A stretch of DNA of 64,000 nucleotides from Zeimonas sp964538505 (GTDB taxonomy: Bacteria > Pseudomonadota > Gammaproteobacteria > Burkholderiales > Burkholderiaceae_E), in NCBI GenBank assembly GCA_964538505.1, contig CAZIDY010000004.1:62001-126000 (forward strand). The letters run 5' to 3'. Shown here one piece after another: positions 25,843 through 34,732 of this stretch. Position numbers and translations under genes: made by a program. Each line of letters starts with the position of its first letter. Position 1 is the first letter of the stretch. The notes beneath the pieces are model-generated. The model was not told the DNA's origin and did no database searches. It saw only the letters and a program-made list of their open reading frames with translations.

Positions 25843-26684
25843 ACGCCCCCTCCACGTTGCAGCCGCTGCACGACTGGCCTGCCGCCAACGCCGCACGCGT
25901 GCACACGGTGCTCGCCGACATCGACGACACGCTGAGCACCGACGGCCGCATTACCGCCCATGCCTACCAGGCGCTCGAGTCGCTGCGCGAAGCCGGACTG
26001 AGGGTGATACCGGTCACGGGACGACCCGCCGGCTGGTGCGACCACATCGCGCGCATGTGGCCGGTCGATGCCGTCGTCGGCGAGAACGGCGCGTTCTGGA
26101 TGTGGCACGACGACGCAGCCGGCCGACTGCGATCGCGCCACCGGCTCGACGAACCGGCGCGCGCTGCGCAGGCGCAGCGCCTGCGCGCCATCGCCGAACG
26201 GATCCTGCACGAGGTGCCCGGCTGCGCCCTTGCCTCCGACCAGTTCTGCCGACTCTACGACATCGCGATCGACTTCCGCGAGGACGTGCCGCCGCTGCCG
26301 CCCGCGGCCGTCGAGCGTATCGTGTCGTTGATGCGCGAGGCAGGGCTGCACGCGAAGATCAGCTCGATCCACGTGAACGGCTGGCTCGGCGACTGGGACA
26401 AGCTCGAGACGACGCGCCTGATGATGCGCGAACGCTTCGGCATCGACGTCGACGACCCCGCCGAACGCACCCGCTGCGTCTTCGTCGGCGACTCGCCGAA
26501 CGATGCGCCGATGTTCGCGTTCTTTCCGAACGCGGTCGGCGTGGCGAACGTCGTCGACTTCGCCGGACGCATCGACACGATGCCCACGTGGGTCACGCCC
26601 TCACGCGCGGGAACGGGCTTTGCCGAGCTCGCGCAGCGACTGCTCGAGGCGCGCCGTCTTTTTCCGCTGGAGGTACACCGATGA
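25839..26684 (+). CDS. HAD-IIB family phosphatase
   Basis: The 281-residue protein contains HAD motif I LADIDDTLSTDG, motif II in VIPVTGRPAGW and motif IV FVGDSPNDAPMFAFF, with a large cap domain between. Its layout is that of the Cof/mannosyl-3-phosphoglycerate phosphatase or sucrose-phosphatase branch. It probably dephosphorylates a sugar phosphate or phosphoglycerate ester. GTG start overlaps the preceding stop, and its own stop overlaps the GST start by ATGA, so the three genes form a tight operon. Confidence 0.83.
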   Translation: MNAPSTLQPLHDWPAANAARVHTVLADIDDTLSTDGRITAHAYQALESLREAGLRVIPVTGRPAGWCDHIARMWPVDAVVGENGAFWMWHDDAAGRLRSRHRLDEPARAAQAQRLRAIAERILHEVPGCALASDQFCRLYDIAIDFREDVPPLPPAAVERIVSLMREAGLHAKISSIHVNGWLGDWDKLETTRLMMRERFGIDVDDPAERTRCVFVGDSPNDAPMFAFFPNAVGVANVVDFAGRIDTMPTWVTPSRAGTGFAELAQRLLEARRLFPLEVHR

Positions 26685-27280
26685 AGCTCTACTACTCGCC
26701 CGGCGCGTGCTCACGCGCGGTACGCATCGCACTGCACGAGGCCGGCCTGCCTTTCGAGGGCGTGCTCGCCAGCACGAAGACGCACCAGCTGCCCGACGGC
26801 TCCGACTACTACGCGATCAATCCGAAAGGCTACGTGCCGATGCTCGAGCTCGATGACGGCCAGCGCCTGACCGAGGTGCAGGTGATCCTGCAATGGGTGG
26901 CCGACCGGAAACCCGAGAGCAAGCTCGCGCCGCCGGTCGGCACGATGCCGCGCTACCGTCTGATGGAGTGGCTGAGCTTCATCTCCACCGAAGTGCACAA
27001 ACAGTTCTCTCCGCTCTTCAATCCCTCGTATCCGGCGGAAGGCAAGGCGATCAACAGCCGGAAGATCCTGCAACGACTCGAGTGGATCGACAGCCAGCTC
27101 GCCGGCAAGCAATACCTGATGGGCGCCGATTTCACCGTGGCCGATGCATACCTCTACGTCATCGCGGGGTGGGCGGTTCCGATGAAGCTCGACCTGTCGT
27201 CGCTGCCCACGCTCGGCCTGTACCGGCAGCGGCTCGACGGCCGCCCGTCGGTGCAGCGCGCGGTGAAAGAGGAACAGTAG
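26681..27280 (+). CDS. Glutathione S-transferase, beta-class-like
   Basis: The 199-residue GST has an N-terminal thioredoxin fold (MKLYYSPGACSRAVRIALHE) with Cys10 where beta-class enzymes carry their reactive cysteine. INPKGYVPMLELDDG supplies the glutathione-binding cis-proline, and a helical C-terminal domain includes YLMGADFTVADAYLYVI. It would conjugate or reduce electrophiles using glutathione made by GshA/GshB. It is the last gene of the EEP-HAD-GST operon. Confidence 0.92.
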   Translation: MKLYYSPGACSRAVRIALHEAGLPFEGVLASTKTHQLPDGSDYYAINPKGYVPMLELDDGQRLTEVQVILQWVADRKPESKLAPPVGTMPRYRLMEWLSFISTEVHKQFSPLFNPSYPAEGKAINSRKILQRLEWIDSQLAGKQYLMGADFTVADAYLYVIAGWAVPMKLDLSSLPTLGLYRQRLDGRPSVQRAVKEEQ

Positions 27281-27320
27281 CCTCGCAACGGGTGGATCCG
27301 TCGGCCGCGGTTCACCGCTC

Positions 27321-28703
27321 TCAGTAGTGAAGCTCGGCGACGGCCACCTCGCCGTCGCCGGCCGGCCAGGTGCGAACGGCGATGCGCTCGCCGTCGAGCT
27401 CGGCGAGCACGGTGCGCGATGGCCCGGGTGGCAGCAGCAAGGTCACCGTCGATACGCCAGGCACGCCGGGCGGCACGTCGGGTAGCGGCGCGCCGGCCAG
27501 TTTCATCCGGTCGTGTTTCGGATCGAAGTAGCCGCGCGGGCGCGTCATCGTGACGACACTGCCGGCGCTCTTCTGCGCATCGGTGAGCACCACCGGCCGC
27601 ATGTGCACCAGCGAAGAAGATCGCGGGAACGCCGAGCGGTAGAAGTGCGTTACCGCGAAGCCCGGCGCCTGCACGACGAACTCGTAGGGCACGTCGGGCC
27701 GCGCCGGCATCGGCCCCCATTGCCCGTCGGCGCCGATGGTGCGCGCATGCAGCGGCGCGCCCAGGCGCTCGCCGGTGACCGGTGACACCTCGAAGACCTC
27801 GACACGAACCCCCGCGAGCGGCAGGTTCGTTCCGGGCCGGAAGATCCGCCCGTCGAGCACCGGGGACGACTCGGGGACGATCGCGGTGCGCACCGGCCAG
27901 TCGCCGGTGAGGAAATGCCACATATGCTCGAAGGCGCGCGGACCGAAGCCCGCCTCGCGATGGTCGACCAGGCCGAGTGCAACGTTGCGTGCCCCCCTCA
28001 GTGCCGGCCCGTTCGAGTCGACTCCAGTGGCGAAACCGGGGCGACCGAGCCAGCGGCCGTCCGGCTGGGCGTACTTGTCGTTGCCGTTGGAACGAAGCGT
28101 CATCCACTTCGGACCGCGCGTGACCTCGAGCTCGCGCACGCCGCGCGGCGCATTCAGCGAGGAGAGGAAGGGCCCGCTGCCGTTGAATTCGCTGCCGGGC
28201 AGGTAGTTGCCCATCCAGACGCCGTGATTCGGCGTGGCGGCGAGGATCGCGTGCGACACCTTCTTCGCGCCGCCACCGTTCTCGATGTAGTTGCGGATCG
28301 CATAGCCACCACGCGAGTGGCCGATCAGCACGACGCGCGACGCGCCGCTTCGCGCAAGAACACGGTCGACCTCCCGCGACAGGTAGCGCAGCTGGTCCTC
28401 GGTGGAAGAACGGCCGGGCTGCGCGATCGTGTCGTCGTCACGCGCCTCGGGATACGGAAAGTCGATCGCGTGCAGCCGCTCTCGCGGCCAGCCATTCGAC
28501 TCGAAGCGCCAGACGGTGGTCATCCAGACCGATGCGTTGTCGCCGTTGCCGTGCACGAAGACGACCGGAGGGCGACGATCGCCGCCCGGCACGATCGACG
28601 CGCAGCCGCCGAGCACGACGAGCGCACCGAGCGCCGCTGCGAGCCATGCCCAGGCCCGTAGCGCGCGCAGCGCATCGTGCGCACGCATCTCCTCTCGCTG
28701 CAT
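27321..28703 (-). CDS. Lipoprotein alpha/beta hydrolase (lipase-like)
   Basis: The protein has 460 residues. A signal sequence with lipobox VLGGCAS near residue 33 suggests a lipid anchor. The hydrolase core starts PPVVFVHGNGDNASVWMTT (oxyanion hole), followed by the nucleophile elbow VVLIGHSRGGYA and AATPNHGVW. The second half (RIFRPGTNLPLAGVRVEVFEV and onward) looks like a beta-sandwich that could bind substrate. Secreted lipases and polyester hydrolases have this arrangement. The exact ester is unknown. ATG at 28703 has GGAGGGGAG upstream. Confidence 0.78.
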   Translation of the reverse strand: MQREEMRAHDALRALRAWAWLAAALGALVVLGGCASIVPGGDRRPPVVFVHGNGDNASVWMTTVWRFESNGWPRERLHAIDFPYPEARDDDTIAQPGRSSTEDQLRYLSREVDRVLARSGASRVVLIGHSRGGYAIRNYIENGGGAKKVSHAILAATPNHGVWMGNYLPGSEFNGSGPFLSSLNAPRGVRELEVTRGPKWMTLRSNGNDKYAQPDGRWLGRPGFATGVDSNGPALRGARNVALGLVDHREAGFGPRAFEHMWHFLTGDWPVRTAIVPESSPVLDGRIFRPGTNLPLAGVRVEVFEVSPVTGERLGAPLHARTIGADGQWGPMPARPDVPYEFVVQAPGFAVTHFYRSAFPRSSSLVHMRPVVLTDAQKSAGSVVTMTRPRGYFDPKHDRMKLAGAPLPDVPPGVPGVSTVTLLLPPGPSRTVLAELDGERIAVRTWPAGDGEVAVAELHY

Positions 28704-28789
28704 GCCGGGACTCCCCTCCGATCGGCGGAACCCGGCAAGCGTATCGCAGCTTCGACTGCCCTCGAAACGGGGAGGCCGCGAAGCGGGAA

Positions 28790-29161
28790 TCAGCCGCTCG
28801 CGCGGGCGGCGACGAGCGGGCGATTCGCGCTGCGCGGGCTCAACGCGGCGGCGAGCGGCCAGACGATCGCGACGACGACTCCGCCCACGGCTGCCGCGGT
28901 AGCGAAGAGCATCGCCCAGTCGACCACGTAGGTCAGGTCGGACCACGCTGCGCCGGACAGCGATGGCAGCAGGACGACTGCGACGAGCGCGGCGATGAGG
29001 CCGGTGATCCACGCCCATCGCCAGCCGCGGCCCCAGTCGCCACCGCGCGCGAACGCGATCACGACGAGCGCCACGAAGACGAGCGCGAGAGGAAGCGTCC
29101 ACGATGCCTGCTCGACCGCGATCTCCCAGACAATGTTCATCGCGAGCCAGATCTCGTACAT
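28790..29161 (-). CDS. Small inner-membrane protein next to sulfide:quinone oxidoreductase
   Basis: The 123-residue protein starts MYEIWLAMNIVWEIAVEQ and has three hydrophobic helices (LPLALVFVALVVIAFA, WITGLIAALVAVVLL, LFATAAAVGGVVVAIVWPLA) with basic linkers. I do not know the family. It starts 13 bases after the oxidoreductase stop, with GAGGG upstream, so it is co-transcribed with it. A role as membrane partner is suggested only by position. Confidence 0.68.
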   Translation of the reverse strand: MYEIWLAMNIVWEIAVEQASWTLPLALVFVALVVIAFARGGDWGRGWRWAWITGLIAALVAVVLLPSLSGAAWSDLTYVVDWAMLFATAAAVGGVVVAIVWPLAAALSPRSANRPLVAARASG

Positions 29162-29174
29162 GTGCAATCCCTCT

Positions 29175-30509
29175 TCAGGCGCGGCCGTGCAGCACGGCGA
29201 GGTACGCGGGCTTGAGCAGGCGCGTCTTCATTACCCAGGCGAACCAGCTCTCCTGCAGCGGGTCGACGAGCGGCACCGTCGGCGTGAGCTTTCCGTCGTA
29301 GTCGAACTCGATGAGCATCGCCGAGCCCTCGCGCACGAGCAGCGGACACGACGTGTAGCCGTCGAAGCGCTGTGCCGGATCGCGCCCGGCGATCACGTCG
29401 ACGAGGTGATCGGCGACGATCGGCGCACTCTTCTTCACGGTAGCCGCCGTCTTGCCGCGCGGCGTGCCGTTGATGTCGCCGATGCCGAAGACGTTCGGAA
29501 AGCGCCGGTGGCGCAGCGTCTCCTTGTCGACCTCGAGCCATCCGCCGGGCGCAGACGGGCCGTCCTGCCAGGCGAGATCGCTGTTTTTCACCGAGTCGAC
29601 AGCGCGCATCGGCGGCACCACGTGCAGGAAATCGTAGGGCACCTCGGTGCGCTCGCCTTCGGGAGAAGCGAAGGTGGCGCGGCGCGCGCCGAGGTCGACC
29701 GCAACGAGCCGGCTCAGGTATTCGGTTTCGATGTCGAGCGCCTTCCAGCGCACGAGCACGTCGTCGTTGACGACCTTCACGCCGAACACGGTGTCGGAAG
29801 GCAGCGCCGAGTGGAAGCGAACAGTCGAGCCCGCGCGCGTTCCCGCCTGGCGCAGCCGATCGTCGATCATGAACGTCATCTTCAGCGGTGCGCCGGCGCA
29901 CTTCAGCGGCGTCGACGGCAGCGTCATCACCGCGTTGCCGCCCTTTGCGCGGAACGCGTCCATCGCCGCCCACGTCGCGGCAGCCGCCTGCGGGCTCGCG
30001 TAGACGCTGCCCATCCCGTTGCGACCGATCGCATCGACGTCCATCCCCTCGATCTGCGCGTAGTCGAGATGCAGGCCGGTGGCGACGACGAGGTAGTCGT
30101 AGGGAATCGAGCCGCCACTCGCTGTCTCGATGCGATTGGCCTGCGGGTCGAAGGCGGCGACGGCCTCCTGGACCCACTCGACGCCGTCGGGCACGAAGCT
30201 CGCGTTGGCGTCGCGCACTTTCCCGATCGGCCAGACGCCGGTCGCCACCAGCGTGTAGCCCGGCTGGTAGTTGTGCTCCTTCTTCGCGTCGACGATCGTG
30301 ATGCGCGCACCGTCCAGTGCAGCCGCGAGCCGGTTGGCCACGGCCAGGCCGCCGAGGCCGGCGCCGGCGATCACGATGTTCGCCCGGGTCTTCACGCGCT
30401 CGGCCCGTGCCCGCGGTGCATGCGCGGCGAGCGACGCGGCCGCGCCCAACGCGGCGGTGCCGACGAGCCAGTCGCGCCGGTCGCGCCGATGCGCTTCGCT
30501 GCCCTTCAT
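29175..30509 (-). CDS. sqr: Sulfide:quinone oxidoreductase-like FAD protein with Tat signal
   Basis: The 444-residue protein starts with a twin-arginine-like leader (RRDRRDWLVGTAALGAAASLA) and then the Rossmann motif IVIAGAGLGGLAVANRL. Two conserved cysteines are in LKCAGAPLKMTF and GYTSCPLLV, the pair that forms the catalytic disulfide in sulfide:quinone oxidoreductases. FGIGDINGTPRGKTAATVKKSAP binds FAD. It would oxidise sulfide to sulfane sulfur and reduce quinone, on the periplasmic side if the Tat leader works. GGAGGGGAGGG stands before the ATG. A flavocytochrome-c-type activity is possible, but no cytochrome subunit is present. Confidence 0.85.
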   Translation of the reverse strand: MKGSEAHRRDRRDWLVGTAALGAAASLAAHAPRARAERVKTRANIVIAGAGLGGLAVANRLAAALDGARITIVDAKKEHNYQPGYTLVATGVWPIGKVRDANASFVPDGVEWVQEAVAAFDPQANRIETASGGSIPYDYLVVATGLHLDYAQIEGMDVDAIGRNGMGSVYASPQAAAATWAAMDAFRAKGGNAVMTLPSTPLKCAGAPLKMTFMIDDRLRQAGTRAGSTVRFHSALPSDTVFGVKVVNDDVLVRWKALDIETEYLSRLVAVDLGARRATFASPEGERTEVPYDFLHVVPPMRAVDSVKNSDLAWQDGPSAPGGWLEVDKETLRHRRFPNVFGIGDINGTPRGKTAATVKKSAPIVADHLVDVIAGRDPAQRFDGYTSCPLLVREGSAMLIEFDYDGKLTPTVPLVDPLQESWFAWVMKTRLLKPAYLAVLHGRA

Positions 30510-30606
30510 TGCATCCCTCCCCTCCAGGCGGGCGTCGCACGCCCTGTCCCTGCACCGTAGTCTTCGGCAGACACCGAACCCTTGATCCTCGTCATGGATT
30601 CGCCAA

Positions 30607-30622
30607 ATACCCCATAGGGTAT
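30607..30622. promoter_or_regulatory. CsoR/CstR-like palindromic operator
   Basis: ATACCC-CATA-GGGTAT is a perfect 6-bp inverted repeat around four bases. It lies between the divergent sqr-type gene and an MFS gene. It resembles operators of the CsoR/CstR family; CstR senses per- and polysulfides and controls sqr genes. No such regulator gene is in the window, so this is an inference from motif and context. Confidence 0.55.
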
Positions 30623-30692
30623 AGGTCGACTAGACTCGACGCACCGAGCGGCTTCCGGGGGCCGGTTCACGAGCCCTGGTCGCCGGCCCACG

Positions 30693-32015
30693 ATGTCCCG
30701 TCCAACCTCCGCTGCCGCGTCTGCGCGTCGAACCCGCCCACTGCTTGCGCTGTTCGCAACGCTCGGTGTGCAGATGCTCGCCAGCATGTTGCTGAGCGCA
30801 CCGTCGGTGCTCGCGCCGGTGGTCGCTCCGCAACTCGGCTTCGCTCCCGAACGCGTCGGCAGCTTCGTCGGCCTCGCCTACCTGATGGCGATGCTGAGCG
30901 GCCTGTGGAGCGGACGGGGCGTGGCGGCGCTCGGCGCGGTGCGCCTGAGCCAGGTCGCGATGTTCTCGTGTGCTGCAGGCGCCTTCGCCACGATGGCCGG
31001 CGCCGGCTGGCTGCTCGTCGCAGCGGCAATTGCGATCGGCGCCGGCTACGGGCTGATCAATCCGGCGTCGACGACGCTGCTCGACCGGCATTCGCCGACG
31101 GCACGACGCGCACTCTTCTTCTCGATCAAGCAGACCGGCGTGCCGCTCGGCGTCGCGATGGCGGGACTGCTGATGCCGCTGGGACTGACGACGCTGGGAT
31201 GGCATGCGGCGATCGCCCTCGCCGGCGCCGCCTGCTTGCTGCTCGGCGCGGCGCTCTTTCCCGCGGTGCGCCGGCTCGAGCCCGCGCGCCGACCGGTCGA
31301 CGCTGCGCCGGATACGCAGTGGTCGGCCGAGCCGCTGAACGTGTCGCTCGACGAGTTTCCACGCACAGCGACGCCTGCGACGCAACGCCGCGCCGGCGGC
31401 GGGCCCAGGGCGTTGTGGTCGGTGCTGCGCGATCCGCCGCTGCGCCGACTGAGCCTGATGTCGTTGTCGTTCGCGACGACGCAGCTCGTCTTCATCACCT
31501 TCCTCGTCTCGCTGCTGAACCTGCAACTTGGCCATTCGCTCGCATGGGCAGCGGGCATACTCGCCGCCGCACAGGGGGTCAGCACCATCGCTCGAGTCGC
31601 GCTCGGCCACGCGGCCGATCGCTGGATCGACGCAGGGCGTCTGCTCGGCTGGCTCGGCATCGCGATGGCAGCCTCGCTCGTCACGCTGGCATTGCTGCGT
31701 CCGACGACCGGCGATGCGTGGGTGTTCGCCGCCGCGACCTTCTGCGCGGCGACCGGCATGGGATGGAACGGCGTCTATTTCGCCGAGCTCGCTCGCACGG
31801 CGCGCGAGCGCGCCGACATCGCGACGGTTGCCGGAGCGTCGCAGTTCTTCACCTTCGCCGGCAGCATGTCGGGGCCGGTGCTCTTCGCGGAGGTCATCCG
31901 CGCCGGCGGTTCGTACAGCACCGGATTCGCGCTCTTCGCGTTGCTGCCGGCAGCGGCGGGAGTGGCTATGCTGCGGGCGCGGCACAGGCAGCCGGGCACT
32001 TCGACAAAGGGCTGA
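30693..32015 (+). CDS. MFS transporter
   Basis: The 440-residue protein has twelve predicted helices. The motif AIGAGYGLINPASTTLLDRHSP and the long central loop (about residues 200-240, with SLDEFPRTATPATQRR) are typical of bacterial MFS exporters related to CynX/NimT or YfkF-like proteins. The substrate is unknown. The gene is divergent from the sulfide oxidoreductase and shares the palindrome at 30607-30622, so export of a sulfur compound is conceivable but not shown. Confidence 0.8.
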   Translation: MSRPTSAAASARRTRPLLALFATLGVQMLASMLLSAPSVLAPVVAPQLGFAPERVGSFVGLAYLMAMLSGLWSGRGVAALGAVRLSQVAMFSCAAGAFATMAGAGWLLVAAAIAIGAGYGLINPASTTLLDRHSPTARRALFFSIKQTGVPLGVAMAGLLMPLGLTTLGWHAAIALAGAACLLLGAALFPAVRRLEPARRPVDAAPDTQWSAEPLNVSLDEFPRTATPATQRRAGGGPRALWSVLRDPPLRRLSLMSLSFATTQLVFITFLVSLLNLQLGHSLAWAAGILAAAQGVSTIARVALGHAADRWIDAGRLLGWLGIAMAASLVTLALLRPTTGDAWVFAAATFCAATGMGWNGVYFAELARTARERADIATVAGASQFFTFAGSMSGPVLFAEVIRAGGSYSTGFALFALLPAAAGVAMLRARHRQPGTSTKG

Positions 32016-32144
32016 TTGCGTTGCACACGCGCGACGACTCATTTATTCGCGTACGCGTACTCTTTATTCTCCGGCCTGCACCCGGCATCGCCTCTCGAGC
32101 TTCGAGGACGCCTGTGCGGCCAGGTCCTCATCCATCGGAGCGCC

Positions 32145-34688
32145 GTGCGCAGCTTCTTCCGCCGTAATCTGGTTCACATCTCCGTCGTGATGGCGGCGAT
32201 GATGGCGCTCGGCATCGGGCTCGTGCTCGTCGCGCAGGCGCTGCGCTCCCATGCCGCGCTGGAACAGTTGCGCGAGACGCAGGATGCGGCCGATGCGCTG
32301 CTGCGTTCCGCCGCATTCCAGGCGCGCGAACGAGGCCTGATGGCGGCCAGCATGGGCAGCCGCGCAGGCCTCGAGAATGCCGGAGAGCTCCAGCGGCTGC
32401 GCACCGAATCGGATGCGAGCTGGCAGCGCGCGATGGAACGGATCGAGCGCATCGAGATGCCGTCCGACGTGATCCGCACGCACCTGTCGCTCGCGCGCAC
32501 CGCGTGGATGCTCAGCGAGCACGCCGGGCAGGTCCGCGGGATCCTGGCCGCGCATGCGAGAAGCCGCGAGCCCCTCGCCCCGATCTTCCTCGAGCAGTTG
32601 GGAATCGCCCGCCTGACGATTCGCCAGGCGCTCGCGGAGCTGCCGGCGCTTCGCGCGCTTCCTGATCTGGGGCCGCCTCTGCGCGACGCGATCGACGGCG
32701 CCGAGGAGACGCTGGGCCGGCGCTTCGACGAAGCCGTCGACGCAATGCTGCAGGCCGGGCTCACCGGCGACTATCCCTTCGACGCCGCGCAGTGGTACGC
32801 GACGACCACTGCGCAGATCGACAGCATCGTCGCGTTCGCCGACGCCGCCGCGATGCATGCGTCGGGGCAGCTCGAGGAGCTCGCGGGGCGAAAGCGCCTG
32901 TGGGCAGCTGCATTCGCCCTGTTCACGGTGCTGGCCGGATACCTGGCCTGGTTGAGCATGCGAAGGGTGACGCGCAATGCCGACGAGCTCTTCCTGCAGA
33001 AGGAGTTCGCCGAGATCACGCTGCATTCGATCGGCGATGCGGTGATCACTACCGATGCGCAGGGCCGGATCAAGTACCTGAACCCCGTTGCCGAGGAGCT
33101 CACCGGATGGACCGCGCTCGAGGCGCGAGGCCGGCCCGGCAGCGAGGTCTTCCGCATCGAGAACACGCTGCACGCGTCGATCTTCGATCCGATCGGCGCC
33201 TGCCTGCGCGAAGGCCAGGTGGTCGGGCTCGCCGGCGGTCACCTGCTGAAACGGCGCGACGGAAGCACTGTCGCGATCGAGGACTCCGCAGCCCCGATCC
33301 GCGCACGCGACGCAAGCATCGTCGGTTGCGTCGTCGTCTTCTACGACGCCGAATCGCCACGGAACAACGACCATCTGCTTTCGTATCACGCGACGCGCGA
33401 TGCGCTCACCGGCCTGATCAACCGCCGGGAGTTCGATCGCCGGCTCAACGAGCTCGTTCACCACGCGAAGACGCGCGACGGCCATCACGTGCTCGCCTAC
33501 ATCGATCTCGACCAGTTCAAGGTGGTCAACGACACCTGCGGGCACACGGCCGGCGACCGCATGCTGCGGCAGATCACCTTCCTGCTGCGCAAGCGGATCC
33601 GCGAGGGCGACGTGCTCGCACGCCTCGGCGGCGACGAGTTCGCGGTGCTGCTGTGCAACTGCCCGCTCGAGAAGGGAGCGGCGATCCTCGGCGAGCTGCG
33701 CAACAGCCTGGGCGAGTACCGTTTCACCTGGGAGAACCGCGCCTTCGAGATCAGCATGAGCATCGGCGTCGTGCCGATCACCGCATCGAGCATCGATGCC
33801 GCGCAGCTGCTCAGCGAGGCCGATGCCGCCTGCTACGCCGCCAAGGAAAAGGGCCGCAACCGGGTGCAGGTCTACCAGCCCGACGACATGGAGCTCTTCG
33901 AGCGCAAGGGGGAGATGCAGTGGGTCTCGCGCATCTCCGACGCGCTGCGCGAAGACCGCCTCCTGCTCTATTGCCAACGGGCTCTGCCGCTGCAACCGGG
34001 ACTTGCAGAGCGCATCGAGGTACTGCTGCGCATGCGCAGCGCCGACGGCGCGATCATCCCGCCGATGGCATTCATCCCCGCGGCCGAGCGCTACAGCCTG
34101 ATGTCGAGGATCGACCAGTGGGTGATCCGCAATGCCTGCGCCCGCCTCGGCGATTTCATCGAGGCGAACGAAGACACGATCGTCAACATCAATCTCTCGG
34201 GGCTGTCACTCGGGGAGAAGGATCTCGCGCGCTTCATCAGCGAGACGGCCGCCGCAGCCGGCATCCCGCCGCACCGGCTGTGCTTCGAGGTGACCGAGAC
34301 TGCGGCCATCGCGAGCATCGACGCCGCGTTCGGAGTAATGCAGCAGATCAGCGATCAGGGCTTCACGTTCTCGCTCGACGACTTCGGCACCGGCCTGTCG
34401 TCGTTCTCGTACCTGAAGACGCTGCCCGTGCGGCAGATCAAGATCGGCGGAAACTACGTGCGGAACCTGCTCAGCGACCCGCTGAGCCACGCGGTGGTTC
34501 GGTCGGTCGTGGACATCGGACGCGTGCTCGGCATTCATGTCTGCGCCGAGTGCGTCGAGGACGCCGAGACGCTCGACGCATTGGCGCAGATGGGTGTCGA
34601 GCACGCGCAGGGCTATGCCGTCGACGCGCCGATCCCGCTCGAGGACTACCTGTACGCCCGGCAGGGCGAGCTGTTTCCGCAGGCCTGA
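32145..34688 (+). CDS. Membrane-bound PAS-GGDEF-EAL protein (c-di-GMP turnover)
   Basis: The protein has about 847 residues. A membrane helix near residues 10-30 and a second near 255-275 flank a periplasmic helical sensor. A PAS domain follows (FAEITLHSIGDAVITTDAQG), then a GGDEF domain with the intact active motif LGGDEFAVLL, then an EAL domain. In the latter the signature reads EVL, and the usual KID triad reads KIGG, while NINLSG, FEVTET, DDFGTG, AECVED and QGY are kept. It may make c-di-GMP and degrade it weakly, or signal through one domain only. GTG at 32145, with GGAG upstream, is preferred over the longer frame. Confidence 0.88.
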   Translation: MRSFFRRNLVHISVVMAAMMALGIGLVLVAQALRSHAALEQLRETQDAADALLRSAAFQARERGLMAASMGSRAGLENAGELQRLRTESDASWQRAMERIERIEMPSDVIRTHLSLARTAWMLSEHAGQVRGILAAHARSREPLAPIFLEQLGIARLTIRQALAELPALRALPDLGPPLRDAIDGAEETLGRRFDEAVDAMLQAGLTGDYPFDAAQWYATTTAQIDSIVAFADAAAMHASGQLEELAGRKRLWAAAFALFTVLAGYLAWLSMRRVTRNADELFLQKEFAEITLHSIGDAVITTDAQGRIKYLNPVAEELTGWTALEARGRPGSEVFRIENTLHASIFDPIGACLREGQVVGLAGGHLLKRRDGSTVAIEDSAAPIRARDASIVGCVVVFYDAESPRNNDHLLSYHATRDALTGLINRREFDRRLNELVHHAKTRDGHHVLAYIDLDQFKVVNDTCGHTAGDRMLRQITFLLRKRIREGDVLARLGGDEFAVLLCNCPLEKGAAILGELRNSLGEYRFTWENRAFEISMSIGVVPITASSIDAAQLLSEADAACYAAKEKGRNRVQVYQPDDMELFERKGEMQWVSRISDALREDRLLLYCQRALPLQPGLAERIEVLLRMRSADGAIIPPMAFIPAAERYSLMSRIDQWVIRNACARLGDFIEANEDTIVNINLSGLSLGEKDLARFISETAAAAGIPPHRLCFEVTETAAIASIDAAFGVMQQISDQGFTFSLDDFGTGLSSFSYLKTLPVRQIKIGGNYVRNLLSDPLSHAVVRSVVDIGRVLGIHVCAECVEDAETLDALAQMGVEHAQGYAVDAPIPLEDYLYARQGELFPQA

Positions 34689-34732
34689 GCACACCGGGCC
34701 GCCCGGCCCGGCGTGGCTTCGCGCTCCGCGCG

